A stretch of DNA of 64,000 nucleotides from Stercorarius parasiticus (lineage: Eukaryota > Chordata > Aves > Charadriiformes > Stercorariidae). Below, in pieces: positions 38,201 to 49,008 of this stretch; the stretch's first letter is position 1, and each line of letters begins with the position of its first letter. The notes below the pieces were generated by a model. It saw nothing but the letters and a program-made list of their open reading frames with translations, had not been told where the DNA came from and ran no database searches. The DNA is taken from the NCBI GenBank assembly GCA_013396915.1, contig VWZL01001939.1, forward strand, positions 124,001 through 188,000, read 5' to 3'. Position numbers and translations under genes: made by a program.

Positions 38201-41200
38201 CTAATAACACTAGTTACTACACAGAGCCATGTTTCAGCAAAGGAAAACAAGCTCTGAACAAAGTGTGGTTTGTTTACAAAAATAAAGGTAGGTTATTGCA
38301 TTACCCATCCCTGGCCCACACCCCACCCTCCTGCCGAAATTAGATTAATTCTATCAATAGAAAGTAGACATGCTTTAAATACTGGCTTTGTGATTTCTTT
38401 TTTCCATATTAATAAGATTCTTCAAAGGAATTATTTTTGTTTTCAGCTCTATGTAGCTAAAAAGGTCTATAACTGCATTTTCTCCTCAGACATTTTCATA
38501 AGGTTCAGAAGGCATTTTGCCAGAAGTAGTAGTTCAGGCTCCTGCATAATGTTTTCTTTTTTTCTGCATCAAATGGATTTTGAAAGTCCATTAGCAAATA
38601 TTTACAGTTTGAAATATAATCTGGATTGAGGACCACATGCTGAAACTCTTACTCATGTTAATTACCTCAGCATGGACATTGAGAACTTTCTTTTTAAAGG
38701 TTCCAGATTGTAAAAAGACAATTAGTCTGCACTAAAATGGTGTAGCTGAAACCATACTTACTCTGTTTTTTAAAGCACAGACTGTGACTTGTAACTGTAG
38801 TTTCTCTGTTTCAGCAAATGCTATTTATGTCCTGTCAGAGAACGACTATCAAAAAATAAGCAGCATTTAGTTGATTACGTTAGTACACTTGAGCATGTCA
38901 AATGTCTGATGGTAAAAAAGCAATAGCATAACAGATTCAGCTCAAGTACCTTGTAGAGTTAAAGTAGGTAATGATATGAGTTTTAACTGAGCCCATGGGA
39001 CTTCCACATCACCTGTGGATATAGGTCATCAGATTCTTTAATGATACATAAAAATATCTTGAGCTTTCTGTAGACAACGAGAAAGTATTCTATAAATTAT
39101 TTAGTAGAAATAAAATATACATGCTGGTAGAAGAATGATAAAATTGAAAGATTTCTGCCTTCCGTTTTCCTGGCTACTTACTTATCACATAATTTGACAT
39201 AGAAACGACAGCGTAGGTAATTGTCTTAATAATTTAACAATTGCAGTGAGGATTGATTTTATGTATTCAGTTACTGTGCTCTTGTCTCCACAATTTTAGG
39301 CTCCGGTAAAATATACTGATTGGATTAATCCATTTGCCAGCTAAAGAAATTGCCTAGGTTAGAGGTGGTAATAAGAATTTGTTGTGTGTTTGTTTGCATT
39401 CAGTACCATTTGTTTACAGTGTACGTACTTTTTGAGCTGAAGGAGCCCTTGCACTGCAGTCAAGAAGCCAAGCGTATCTGAGTTCAGATTTTCTTTCTAG
39501 ATGGCCAACTAATAGTTCAAATGACTTGGCTTCTTCTGTGCACAATCAGTCATGAGCTGTTCAAGCACCAGTGGCTCATCAGAATGGCAGGTTCCTGGAA
39601 CAAAAGCAACTTCCCACTCAAGTCTTTTCGCCTGAAGCTTACCCTCCTTCCCCCATTATACGGTTTATTTTTTTATTATTTTGTTTCAGCCTCTTCTCTG
39701 ATTACTCAGAACGAGGAGTCACTGTTGTATAGTTACTGAGAAGAACTACAAATCTGGCAACATCAGGACACTGGAGCAGCAGGGTACTTGACTAATCTGT
39801 TGACCTTTCTTATGGAGCTTAAATAAATTCTTATGAACTAAGAGAGTAGATATAGGTATAACTTTAAAATATCTACTTTTAAAAAAGTTTGTCAGTTTGT
39901 GTGTGAATGATGCGCATGGGCATGATCACAGCAGTTTTTAAGAACTGTCATCCATATTTCAATAAATTAAGATACCTACAAGAGCAGATGAGCACTCACT
40001 AGATTTTTGGTAAAGTCCTTGGGAGTTACGAGGTTTATCTTTAATAATCTTAACAGGGATCTCTCTGTGACTTCTGGCATTTGTATCTTTTTGAAAACTG
40101 GCCCTGGATGCTTTACTACCAGAGGTTATTGTTTTTCTTGTACGGGAATCTATTTTAAATCACTAAAACTACATAAAAAAAACTTTTCAGCAATTTACCA
40201 TATTCTAGAATCAAAGTCTGTGATTCTCCAAAATGTACTGTAGTAAAGCACATAATGCTAATAAAAAGCACTGATTAGCTGTTTCTAATTTTGGATTCCT
40301 AAGCAAAATATCCCTTGTTTATGGTAATGCAAATTAAAATAAACCCTCAAATAGATATGCCTTTTCAGCTGGTGAATGACAGAACTCAATTGATACAGCT
40401 CTGTTGAAATTCAAGGGGTTATTTTATTTATGTGACCCAAGGACCTCACCTTAACAAGCATCTCAGACCATATTATCTTTTTAATTCCTCCTGTCAACTC
40501 AGAATGGTGTCAGAAGACATGTGAAATATGGTAGAAAAAATTCTGAGTTAGTGAAGTGCTGGTACGTATTAATGGCATTGTACAATAATGTCTGGTTCAA
40601 TTCCTACCTGAAATCAATATACTTACTGTTATTGTGAATATGAAATTGCGCTGTACTTTTGTAAACTCCTTTGGACTTAACTGACTTTAGCACATTGCTA
40701 TACAAATACAGCCATACTGTTTACAGGACTAAGTTGCCACGTACATTAGGTATTTTGGAATCATTGCAAATGTCTTTGTACCTAATTGTACAGATGTGTC
40801 TAAAGTGTGTATAGCCTGAACTTTAGTGCTATTTTTATATACCTTCATATAATGAAGCGTATCATGACTGCATAACAGCTATCTAATGAAATATTCTTGG
40901 TTGACAAATAATTTTAGAACATCTAAAAAAGATCAAGCTCCTATGCCAGATGGTGAAATCTATGTCATATAATCCTCTATTTAACTGTGGGTTATATTAC
41001 AGCTTTGAATAACCTGGCATGCAGGAGGCTGTCTGAAACACATCATCCAGAAACACGAAAATAGATATTATTGGGAAGTGGTATGGGAAGAACTATTGAA
41101 TGTTTCTCAAAACATAAAGGTTAAAACTGTCAGTTATATGCAACAGGTTGACAGTGTCATTAGAATTCTTTAGTGATGTCTTAGAGAAATTTTGTCAGTA

Positions 41201-42556
41201 TATCAGAGAGTGAAGAACTAGTGACTGAATATTCAGATATTGGAAAACCCTGTCTAAAGCCTAAGCTGCTGTACTGCAAACAAGCTTCCATGTGCCTGCC
41301 AGGATTTAAAAAAAGCAAGTATTTTGGAGAGCTGTTCTGCAGTCATTGATGACATAGTCTAGAGTAATTACAGGGTGTTACAAAATTACAGAGTCAATTT
41401 GTGCAGTTCGTGGATTTCAGATTCCATGGTTGCAGTGGACATCAAATAGAGTGTTAGAGCAAAGTAAAGTTGACAGATCCAACATTATACAAACTTCAAA
41501 ATGGTGTAGACTTCCCATTTGATTTTCTGGACTCCATACCTTGAAATATTCAGGGCTGGAAGGGAACTCAATTTTTTTTTTTTTTAATCAAATAGATCAA
41601 ATTGTAAGAATTTTCTGGTCATACTTGATGTAGTATGTTCCAGTAATTAGTTAATGTGGAAGGATAAAAACATAGTTTGTAATTCTAAGGAGAGATATAT
41701 AAATAAAATACAAATTTGTTCATGATTATAGTGTTTGTATCTCCATATGAAATGTAGGACTTATTTCTACCTGTTTTTCATAATGGAGATGGATCGATAC
41801 TTTCATGCAGATCCATGGAATACCAAAATATGCACATGTACTACTCAATTTTTATGACTAGACGCCTCTTTTTATGCATCAGACTGAAAGGACATTGCAG
41901 CTGAAGACTATTTGAAATGTTCTTTGACAAGCTGTAGTCAGAATGCACGGTTCTAAAAGGTGTCATCATTTAGTACTATGATACTTAACTCTTTCAGTGA
42001 GTGTATGAATAAGTTACTAAGCTTGGAAAGGTGTTCCTGGAAAGTGTTTTAGTTACCTAGAAACTTCCAAGTGAAAAACTAATTTAAGAGGGTAGAAGAA
42101 AGAAGTTTTACTGTCTGGTTCAAGTCAATTTTTGAGATTTTTTTCTTGGGAACTGAATACTCATGTTGGCCTGAGTTCCCTGGAGGAGTGCCTTGACTAC
42201 TCTATATGGTATTCGATTCCCTTAATTCAGGAGTAAACATGTAAATATACCAAGGTTACCTTAGTTTGTTACAGAACTTTTGGCACTGATTGTTCCATCC
42301 TCCATAGTAGTAACATAAGTCATAGTAATTACTTACTTTTGATTTGAAATAGTATGTACATGCAAAGGTATACTGAAATAACTGTAGAAATGAATTACAT
42401 TTCATGTTATTTTAAATGCAATTAATATCACCAGTAATTAAATTTATAAATTAACTGCATTCTTTTGTTCTCCCTCACCAAAGGAACAAAATTTTCAATT
42501 TTCATGGCATTTAAAACTAGTATTTGTCAAGCAAATTTTTTATTTCCCTTCCTTTT
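35236..42556. other. Gene-free stretch, about 7.3 kb
   Basis: AT-rich. It has a TTTG simple repeat near 35580-35597, and T runs near 36287 and 41571. The segment 35760-36200 carries scattered promoter-like and pyrimidine-rich sequence but no verifiable LTR ends. The 119-codon frame at 38270-38629 has no recognisable motif. I see no exon, RNA gene or identifiable transposon. Confidence 0.55.
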
Positions 42557-43492
42557 ATTCCCCTTTCCTTTATAAATGATCTGGATGCAGGAACTGAATA
42601 TACATTAAGTAAGTTTGCTGACAACAGTAAATGAGGAGGAGCTGTGGAATCCCTCAAGGGTAGACAGACCTTACAGAAAGATCTGGATACACCAGAGATA
42701 GGCAATCACCAACCATATGACATTTAACAAGAGCAAGTGCTGGATTCTCCACCTGAGATGGGGAAATCCTGGTTATACATAAAAATTGGAGGACAAGAGG
42801 CTGGAGAGCAGCCCCATGGAAAGAGATCTAGGGGTTTGGGTAGATAGCAAGTTGAATATGAGACAACAATGTGCCCTGGCAGCCAGAGGGGTCAACTGTG
42901 TTCTGGGGTGCATCAAGCACAGCATAGCTAGCTGGTTGAGGGAGATAATTGTCCTACTCTGCACTGCATTGGTGCAGCCTCACCTCAAGTACTGTGTGCA
43001 GTTTTTTGGCATCTCAATACAAGAAGGACATCAACCTATTAGAGTGTGTCCAGAGGAGGGTGACCAAGATGGTGAAAGGTCTAACAGGCAAAACTTAGGT
43101 CACTTGGTTTGTTCAGCTTGGAGAAAAGAAGGCTGAGGGTAGTCTACATCTCAATTTACAACTTCCTCAAGGGAGGCAGTGGAGGGAGGGTGTTCATCTC
43201 CTCTCTCTGGTTACCAGTGACAGGACATGAGGAAATGGAATGAAGCTGAATCAGGGGAATTTCAGATTGGACATCAGGTAAAGGTTCTTCACTGAGACGG
43301 TAGTCAGTCACTGGAACAGGTTCCCCGGGGAAGTGGCCATGACACCAGGCCTGTCAGAGTTCAGGGAGCCTCTGGATGATGCTCTTAGCCATATGGTTTA
43401 GTTTTAGGTAGTCCTGCAAGAAGGAGGGAGTTAGACTCAATGATCCTTGTGGGTCCCTTCCAACTTGAGATATTGTATGATTCTATGATTCC
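42557..43492 (+). mobile_element. CR1 LINE, 5'-truncated, 3' complete
   Basis: Plus-strand CR1 from just upstream of the RT catalytic box to the octamer tail 'gtatgattctatgattcc' at about 43474-43492. The box reads FADN (42614-42625), so the second aspartate is replaced. A TGA stop follows at 42632. The 3' end carries the 'gatccttgtgggtcccttcc' signature, placing the copy in a different 3'-end group from the 60-kb elements. The region 42786-43136 keeps a readable ORF2 C-terminal stretch with gaps and frameshifts. Confidence 0.92.
42786..43136 (+). pseudogene. CR1 ORF2 C-terminal remnant
   Basis: The frame contains the CR1 blocks 'SSPMERDLGVWVDSKLNM', then 'QQCALAARGVNCVLGCIKHS' and 'ALVQPHLKYCVQFF'. 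These correspond to the region after the RT palm in CR1 ORF2. It then drifts out of frame after about residue 80, where the family's VQRR.. block is seen in another frame. The element lacks its upstream endonuclease and most RT motifs and has a mutated catalytic box, so it is non-functional. Confidence 0.82.
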
Positions 43493-44860
43493 TTGCGGGT
43501 GTAGTTTGCTTTTCTTGTTAAAGAATACATTATTACTTTGAGAAATTCAGTTCTGTGTTCAGCAGGAAAGGTGACTATGTTAAGCTTAGTGACAGGTTTT
43601 TAACTCCTGGCTGCTTCCCCCTCAACCCTTCCCTTCCATTTCTGATAATGGTTTTACAATGCCTAGCTAGATTTAGGTAAATTACTGCAACATTCACTAG
43701 AAGTCAGACAATTTTGTGTTTAAGCTAGGCAATTCAGCTTTCTTCTGCGTTCTATTCAGTGCTGTATACTCACTGAGATGTATAGGTCAGAATGTTTTGA
43801 GTCCAAAAAAATATTTTGGCCAGTGATATTAGATAAACTGTATGGAATTCTGAAAAGCTGGGTTTTTCTTTAGCCAACTTATACTAGGAATTTTGTATAT
43901 ATATCCTGTAAAATTACATTTTTCAAAGATTTATCTTCATTGTTTTGTTACCAAAATGTTTTATTATTTGAATAGATCTTAAGCATTGATTTTTCCAGAA
44001 GCACAAAACAATATGTTGTTTATATGTGCAGTGACTTAACAAAAGTCAGCAACTGATGATTCATTGCCATATGCTGCAATTTGCACAATTGCTGGAGATT
44101 ATTAGAGAAGAATTTTGTTCTGATCCTGAAAGACAAACTTACGAGTTCATGTGTATTCTGAAGGAGAAGACCCCAGGCAGGATTCTTCTCGCTTGGCTTT
44201 AAACATCTACAGTTGGGATGTTTGCCTTAAGTTTCATTTCTGTTCAACTGACAGAAATATGTGCATCTGTTACAGTTCACATGACCAAATGGAGGTGTCT
44301 CCCTTAGAACGAAATGAGTTGTACTGTAGAAGTTTTAATTTCTCCCCATTTTTTTGTAAGGGGAGTCCTAGACAGACAATATAAGCTACATGTCTACACT
44401 AAAATGCAAGCAGAAAGCCTCCTTCCTCTCCCACTGCAAAGCTGATGAGCTTGTTCTTTCAGCTCAAAAACACTGAGAAACACTGTCTTTCTTCCAGTTC
44501 AGGCTTCTTCCCACAGTCTCTCACTAAGTTCCCTCAGATGGTTCAAAAACACAACTTGAAAACTCACTCATACATGGAGATGTTAGTATTTCATCAATGA
44601 ACATGCCATGTAGATCTGCTTTTTGTCTTCGGTCTGTGTCTGATGGGGATATTCCTACACTTGTTGGTGCTACAGCTCTGCTAGAGAAGAATAACAGTTT
44701 TTGAAGTCTAGGCTGTAAACATGCACCGTGGTTAGCCTATTCAACAGTATGTGAGGTTCTAGCATTTTAGTCCACAGAAACTCTGATGTTTCTATTCATA
44801 TGCTGATGTGATGGAAATCGCTTGCACTCAACCTTTTCTTTTTCTTATTGGAGAACTGCA
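43493..44860. other. Flank of the LTR, unassigned sequence
   Basis: AT-rich sequence between the CR1 and the LTR at 44861. From 44083 onward it is duplicated at 46144 onward (see the repeat entry). A 43-codon frame at 44071-44202 and a 77-codon frame at 44151-44384 are unrecognised. No mobile element could be identified here. Confidence 0.5.
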
Positions 44861-45442
44861 TGGGGTCTGGCTGGGATGGAGTTAACTTTCCCCATAGCAG
44901 CCCTCATAGTGCTGTGCTTTGTATTCGTAGCTACAACAGTATTGATAACACACCAGTCCTTTGGCTACTGCTAAGCAGTGCTGGCACAGCATCAAGGCTG
45001 TCTCTCCAAACCTGCCCTCCAAAGGCCAGTGGGCTGCAGGTGAGCAAGAGTTTGGGAGGGGACATAGGCAGAACAGCTGACTCAAGCTGACCAGATACTC
45101 CATACCCTATGACAAAGTGCTCAGCAATAAAAGCTAAGAGAAAGGAGGAGGGAAAGGGTCATTCATTATTAAGGTGCTTATCTTCTGGAGCAACTGCTGC
45201 ACATACTGAAACCCTGCTTCCCAGGAAGTGGCTGGACATCACCTGCTGGTAGGAAATAGACAATAAATCTTTTTGTTTTCCTTTGCTTCTGCACATGGGC
45301 TTTGTTTTTCTTTATTAAACTGCCTTTATCTCAACCCATGAGGGTTTTTTTGGTCTTATTTTATCCCCTGTCCTGGTGAGGAGGGGGAGTGATTGGGTGG
45401 CTTGCTGGGCACCTGGTGGCCAGCCAAGGTCAACAGACCACA
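44861..45442 (+). mobile_element. Endogenous retrovirus 5' LTR (582 bp), copy in first duplicate
   Basis: The block begins TGGGGTCTGG and ends AGACCACA, which are near-perfect inverted tips (7 of 8 bases). A TATA-like CAATAAAAGC lies at 45125-45134 and a polyadenylation signal AATAAA at 45262-45267, followed by a T/G-rich stretch. A primer-binding site lies 8 bases beyond the right end, so this is a 5' LTR in plus orientation. I recognise the overall sequence as a bird ERV LTR; the family name is not asserted. The 80- and 73-codon frames inside are not viral genes. The same LTR reappears at 46922-47503, probably through the assembly duplication. Confidence 0.85.
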
Positions 45443-45877
45443 ATCCTTTTTGGTGCCCAGGAGGGGCATGAGAAATTCAAAATAAGGATAGTAATTGGAT
45501 GCTAACAGGCAAAACCTTGACTGAACATTGCTAGAGTGTGGAATAATTATAAGGAATTTTTGTTGTTGTAATTGTGGTGAAGGACAAGGGGTGGACTGTG
45601 TGTAAATTGTCCACCTTTGTCAGTGCTATGATGATGTTATTTTGATTTTGGTGGGGGGAATTCTTTTGTTGATGTAAGTAAAATTTGTGAAGACGGTAGA
45701 CCATGTGATGAATGTGTATTTTAATGATAATTCTAATTCTAATTAAAATAAAATGTTGTAAAAATTAAATAATTTTATTAAAATAAATTTTTAAAAAAGA
45801 AAAAAAATTACCCAGAAGGGAAGAGACAGTCCTATGTGTGACTTGCTGTCTCCCTGCAGAGCATGGGGCTGGGCATC
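45443..45877 (+). mobile_element. Remnant of retroviral internal region (leader)
   Basis: About 435 bp separate the 5' LTR from the next LTR. It holds the primer-binding site and then AT-rich leader-like sequence with no gag, pol or env homology that I recognise. A short inverted repeat (gagacag/ctgtctc) lies near 45826-45853. The rest of the provirus and its 3' LTR are absent from the window, so the element was truncated, with the second LTR standing at the break. Confidence 0.6.
45451..45468 (+). promoter_or_regulatory. Primer-binding site, lysine-tRNA-like
   Basis: The 18 bases TGGTGCCCAGGAGGGGCA lie 8 bases after the LTR. They resemble the retroviral site that pairs with the 3' end of a lysine tRNA (TGGCGCCCAACGTGGGGC) with a C-to-T change, a short internal difference and one base missing. 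In an active retrovirus, reverse transcription starts here. This copy is decayed. A duplicate lies at 47512-47529. Confidence 0.7.
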
Positions 45878-46142
45878 TGTATTGGGTTTACATGGCAAGA
45901 TTTTGGTAGCAGGTGGACTGCAGGAGTGGTTTCTGTGACAAGATGCCAGAAACTGCCCCTGTGTCTGATAGAGACAATGCCAGCTGGCTCAAAGATGGAT
46001 CCACCACTGCCAAAGCTGAACCAATCAGCGATGGTGGTAGCGCCTCTGGGATAACATATATAAGAAAGGGTAAAGACTTCTGCACAACAGCAGCCAAAAG
46101 ACAGAGGAGTGGGGAGTGGGAATATGTGAGAGAAACAGCCCT
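45878..46142 (+). mobile_element. Second LTR, first part (cut off by N)
   Basis: Starts TGTATTGGGTTTACATGG, the beginning of a second ERV LTR unrelated in its U3 region to the LTR at 44861. It includes 'ccaatcagcgatggtggtag' and a TATA box (catatataag, about 46054-46063). It is interrupted by the N at 46143. The complete copy continues from 47939, so this piece is best read as the duplicate end of the left contig. Confidence 0.85.
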
Positions 46143-46143
46143 N
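46143..46143. other. Single N, contig junction
   Basis: The left neighbour ends inside the second LTR at a position equivalent to 48203. The right neighbour restarts at a position equivalent to 44083. The N therefore joins overlapping, not consecutive, sequence. Confidence 0.9.
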
Positions 46144-48203
46144 GCACAATTGCTGGAGATTATTAGAGAAGAATTTTGTTCTGATCCTGAAAGACAAACT
46201 TACGAGTTCATGTGTATTCTGAAGGAGAAGACCCCAGGCAGGATTCTTCTCGCTTGGCTTTAAACATCTACAGTTGGGATGTTTGCCTTAAGTTCCATTT
46301 CTGTTCAACTGACAGAAATATGTGCATCTGTTACAGTTCACATGACCAAATGGAGGTGTCTCCCTTAGAACGAAATGAGTTGTACTGTAGAAGTTTTAAT
46401 TTCTCCCCATTTTTTTGTAAGGGGAGTCCTAGACAGACAATATAAGCTACATGTCTACACTAAAATGCAAGCAGAAAGCCTCCTTCCTCTCCCACTGCAA
46501 AGCTGATGAGCTTGTTCTTTCAGCTCAAAAACACTGAGAAACACTGTCTTTCTTCCAGTTCAGGCTTCTTCCCACAGTCTCTCACTAAGTTCCCTCAGAT
46601 GGTTCAAAAACACAACTTGAAAACTCACTCATACATGGAGATGTTAGTATTTCATCAATGAACATGCCATGTAGATCTGCTTTTTGTCTTCGGTCTGTGT
46701 CTGATGGGGATATTCCTACACTTGTTGGTGCTACAGCTCTGCTAGAGAAGAATAACAGTTTTTGAAGTCTAGGCTGTAAACATGCACCGTGGTTAGCCTA
46801 TTCAACAGTATGTGAGGTTCTAGCATTTTAGTCCACAGAAACTCTGATGTTTCTATTCATATGCTGATGTGATGGAAATCGCTTGCACTCAACCTTTTCT
46901 TTTTCTTATTGGAGAACTGCATGGGGTCTGGCTGGGATGGAGTTAACTTTCCCCATAGCAGCCCTCATAGTGCTGTGCTTTGTATTCGTAGCTACAACAG
47001 TATTGATAACACACCAGTCCTTTGGCTACTGCTAAGCAGTGCTGGCACAGCATCAAGGCTGTCTCTCCAAACCTGCCCTCCAAAGGCCAGTGGGCTGCAG
47101 GTGAGCAAGAGTTTGGGAGGGGACATAGGCAGAACAGCTGACTCAAGCTGACCAGATACTCCATACCCTATGACAAAGTGCTCAGCAATAAAAGCTAAGA
47201 GAAAGGAGGAGGGAAAGGGTCATTCATTATTAAGGTGCTTATCTTCTGGAGCAACTGCTGCACATACTGAAACCCTGCTTCCCAGGAAGTGGCTGGACAT
47301 CACCTGCTGGTAGGAAATAGACAATAAATCTTTTTGTTTTCCTTTGCTTCTGCACATGGGCTTTGTTTTTCTTTATTAAACTGCCTTTATCTCAACCCAT
47401 GAGGGTTTTTTTGGTCTTATTTTATCCCCTGTCCTGGTGAGGAGGGGGAGTGATTGGGTGGCTTGCTGGGCACCTGGTGGCCAGCCAAGGTCAACAGACC
47501 ACAATCCTTTTTGGTGCCCAGGAGGGGCATGAGAAATTCAAAATAAGGATAGTAATTGGATGCTAACAGGCAAAACCTTGACTGAACATTGCTAGAGTGT
47601 GGAATAATTATAAGGAATTTTTGTTGTTGTAATTGTGGTGAAGGACAAGGGGTGGACTGTGTGTAAATTGTCCACCTTTGTCAGTGCTATGATGATGTTA
47701 TTTTGATTTTGGTGGGGGGAATTCTTTTGTTGATGTAAGTAAAATTTGTGAAGACGGTAGACCATGTGATGAATGTGTATTTTAATGATAATTCTAATTC
47801 TAATTAAAATAAAATGTTGTAAAAATTAAATAATTTTATTAAAATAAATTTTTAAAAAAGAAAAAAAATTACCCAGAAGGGAAGAGACAGTCCTATGTGT
47901 GACTTGCTGTCTCCCTGCAGAGCATGGGGCTGGGCATCTGTATTGGGTTTACATGGCAAGATTTTGGTAGCAGGGGGACTGCAGGAGTGGTTTCTGTGAC
48001 AAGATGCCAGAAACTGCCCCTGTGTCTGATAGAGACAATGCCAGCTGGCTCAAAGATGGATCCACCACTGCCAAAGCTGAACCAATCAGCGATGGTGGTA
48101 GCGCCTCTGGGATAACATATATAAGAAAGGGTAAAGACTTCTGCACAACAGCAGCCAAAAGACAGAGGAGTGGGGAGTGGGAATATGTGAGAGAAACAGC
48201 CCT
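46144..48203. repeat. 2,060-bp duplicated block, copy 2
   Basis: Near-identical to 44083-46142 with two substitutions noticed. It contains the 5' LTR at 46922-47503, the primer-binding site at 47512-47529, the internal remnant at 47504-47938 and the first 265 bases of the second LTR. Unlike copy 1 it continues uninterrupted past 48203 into the rest of that LTR. Confidence 0.95.
46922..47503 (+). mobile_element. Endogenous retrovirus 5' LTR, copy in second duplicate
   Basis: Same 582-bp LTR as 44861-45442, shifted by exactly 2,061 bases. Within it I saw no substitution. Two LTRs in the same orientation could look like a provirus. However, they share their upstream flank as well (44083-44860 equals 46144-46921), which true paired LTRs would not. 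Confidence 0.85.
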
Positions 48204-48529
48204 GCAGACACCAAGGGCAGTGAAGAAGTAGGAGGAGGAGGTGCTAGGCACTGGAGTAGAGGTTACCCTGCAGCCAGTGGTGGTCCAAGTTAGGAGCAGA
48301 TATCCACCTGCAGCCTGTGGAGGATCCTACACCAGAGAAGGTGGATGTGCTCTGAAGGAGGCTGTAGCTGGTGAAGAGACCTGTGACCCCATGGAGAAAA
48401 GCCCATGCTGGAGTAGGTTTTCTGGCAGGATCTGTTACCCTGTGGAGGTCTCATGCTAGAATGGTCCATTCCTGAAGGACTATACCCCATGGAAAGGATC
48501 CATGACGGAGCAGTTCTTGAAGAACTGCA
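48128..48529. repeat. 402-bp duplicated block, copy 1
   Basis: Matches 48531-48932 at a constant offset of 403. The one difference seen is T48414 against A48817. The block ends exactly at the N at 48530 and its copy starts right after it, again the signature of an unmerged contig overlap. Confidence 0.94.
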
Positions 48530-48530
48530 N
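48530..48530. other. Single N, contig junction
   Basis: Separates the two copies of the 402-bp overlap inside the LTR. The sequence before it (ending gaagaactgca) continues naturally at 48933. Confidence 0.9.
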
Positions 48531-48932
48531 AGGGTAAAGACTTCTGCACAACAGCAGCCAAAAGACAGAGGAGTGGGGAGTGGGAATATGTGAGAGAAAC
48601 AGCCCTGCAGACACCAAGGGCAGTGAAGAAGTAGGAGGAGGAGGTGCTAGGCACTGGAGTAGAGGTTACCCTGCAGCCAGTGGTGGTCCAAGTTAGGAGC
48701 AGATATCCACCTGCAGCCTGTGGAGGATCCTACACCAGAGAAGGTGGATGTGCTCTGAAGGAGGCTGTAGCTGGTGAAGAGACCTGTGACCCCATGGAGA
48801 AAAGCCCATGCTGGAGAAGGTTTTCTGGCAGGATCTGTTACCCTGTGGAGGTCTCATGCTAGAATGGTCCATTCCTGAAGGACTATACCCCATGGAAAGG
48901 ATCCATGACGGAGCAGTTCTTGAAGAACTGCA
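48531..48932. repeat. 402-bp duplicated block, copy 2
   Basis: Copy of 48128-48529. It runs on without interruption into the rest of the LTR at 48933. Confidence 0.94.
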
Positions 48933-49008
48933 GCCCGTGGAAAGATTCATGTCGGAGTAGTTCATGAAGGACTGTATCCCATGGGAGGGACCTCATGCTG
49001 GAGCAGAA
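48877..49008 (+). repeat. Tandem repeat of about 45 bp inside the LTR
   Basis: Three clear units start with GAAG at 48877, 48922 and 48966 (periods of 45 and 44). Each has the pattern GAAG-ACT-CCC-TGG, then a CATG and a GGAG-AG. More diverged units of similar length precede them from about 48660, with 'cctgcagccagtgg', 'cctgcagcctgtgg', 'cctgtgaccccatgg' and 'ctgttaccctgtgg' cores. The array lies downstream of the TATA box and upstream of AATAAA, so it is in the R or U5-side transcribed part of the LTR. Confidence 0.8.

Larger units (their letters stand above)
44083..46142. repeat. 2,060-bp duplicated block, copy 1
   Basis: Matches 46144-48203 at a constant offset of 2,061 with no indel that I could find. 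Differences seen are T44234 against C46295 and T45914 against G47975. Copy 1 ends exactly one base before the N at 46143 and copy 2 begins exactly one base after it. This is the signature of two contigs whose overlapping ends were not merged. The block contains an unassigned flank, the LTR with primer-binding site, the internal remnant and the start of the second LTR. Confidence 0.95.

Noticed and set aside
38270..38629. 119-codon plus-strand open frame
   Set aside because: Composition looks random for AT-rich DNA and no motif was found.
41551..41585. Short 'ggctggaagggaactca' followed by T run, resembling a CR1 3' end
   Set aside because: Only about 17 bases resemble CR1 and nothing of the family follows.
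44861..47503. Pair of identical LTRs (44861-45442 and 46922-47503) as the two ends of one provirus
   Set aside because: The homology extends beyond the LTRs into both flanks (44083-46142 against 46144-48203) and is bounded by an N, so the second copy is an assembly duplicate.
48241..48862. Repeated 72-codon frames (48241-48459 and 48644-48862) as a duplicated gene
   Set aside because: They lie inside the LTR and are copies only because of the 402-bp overlap at the N.
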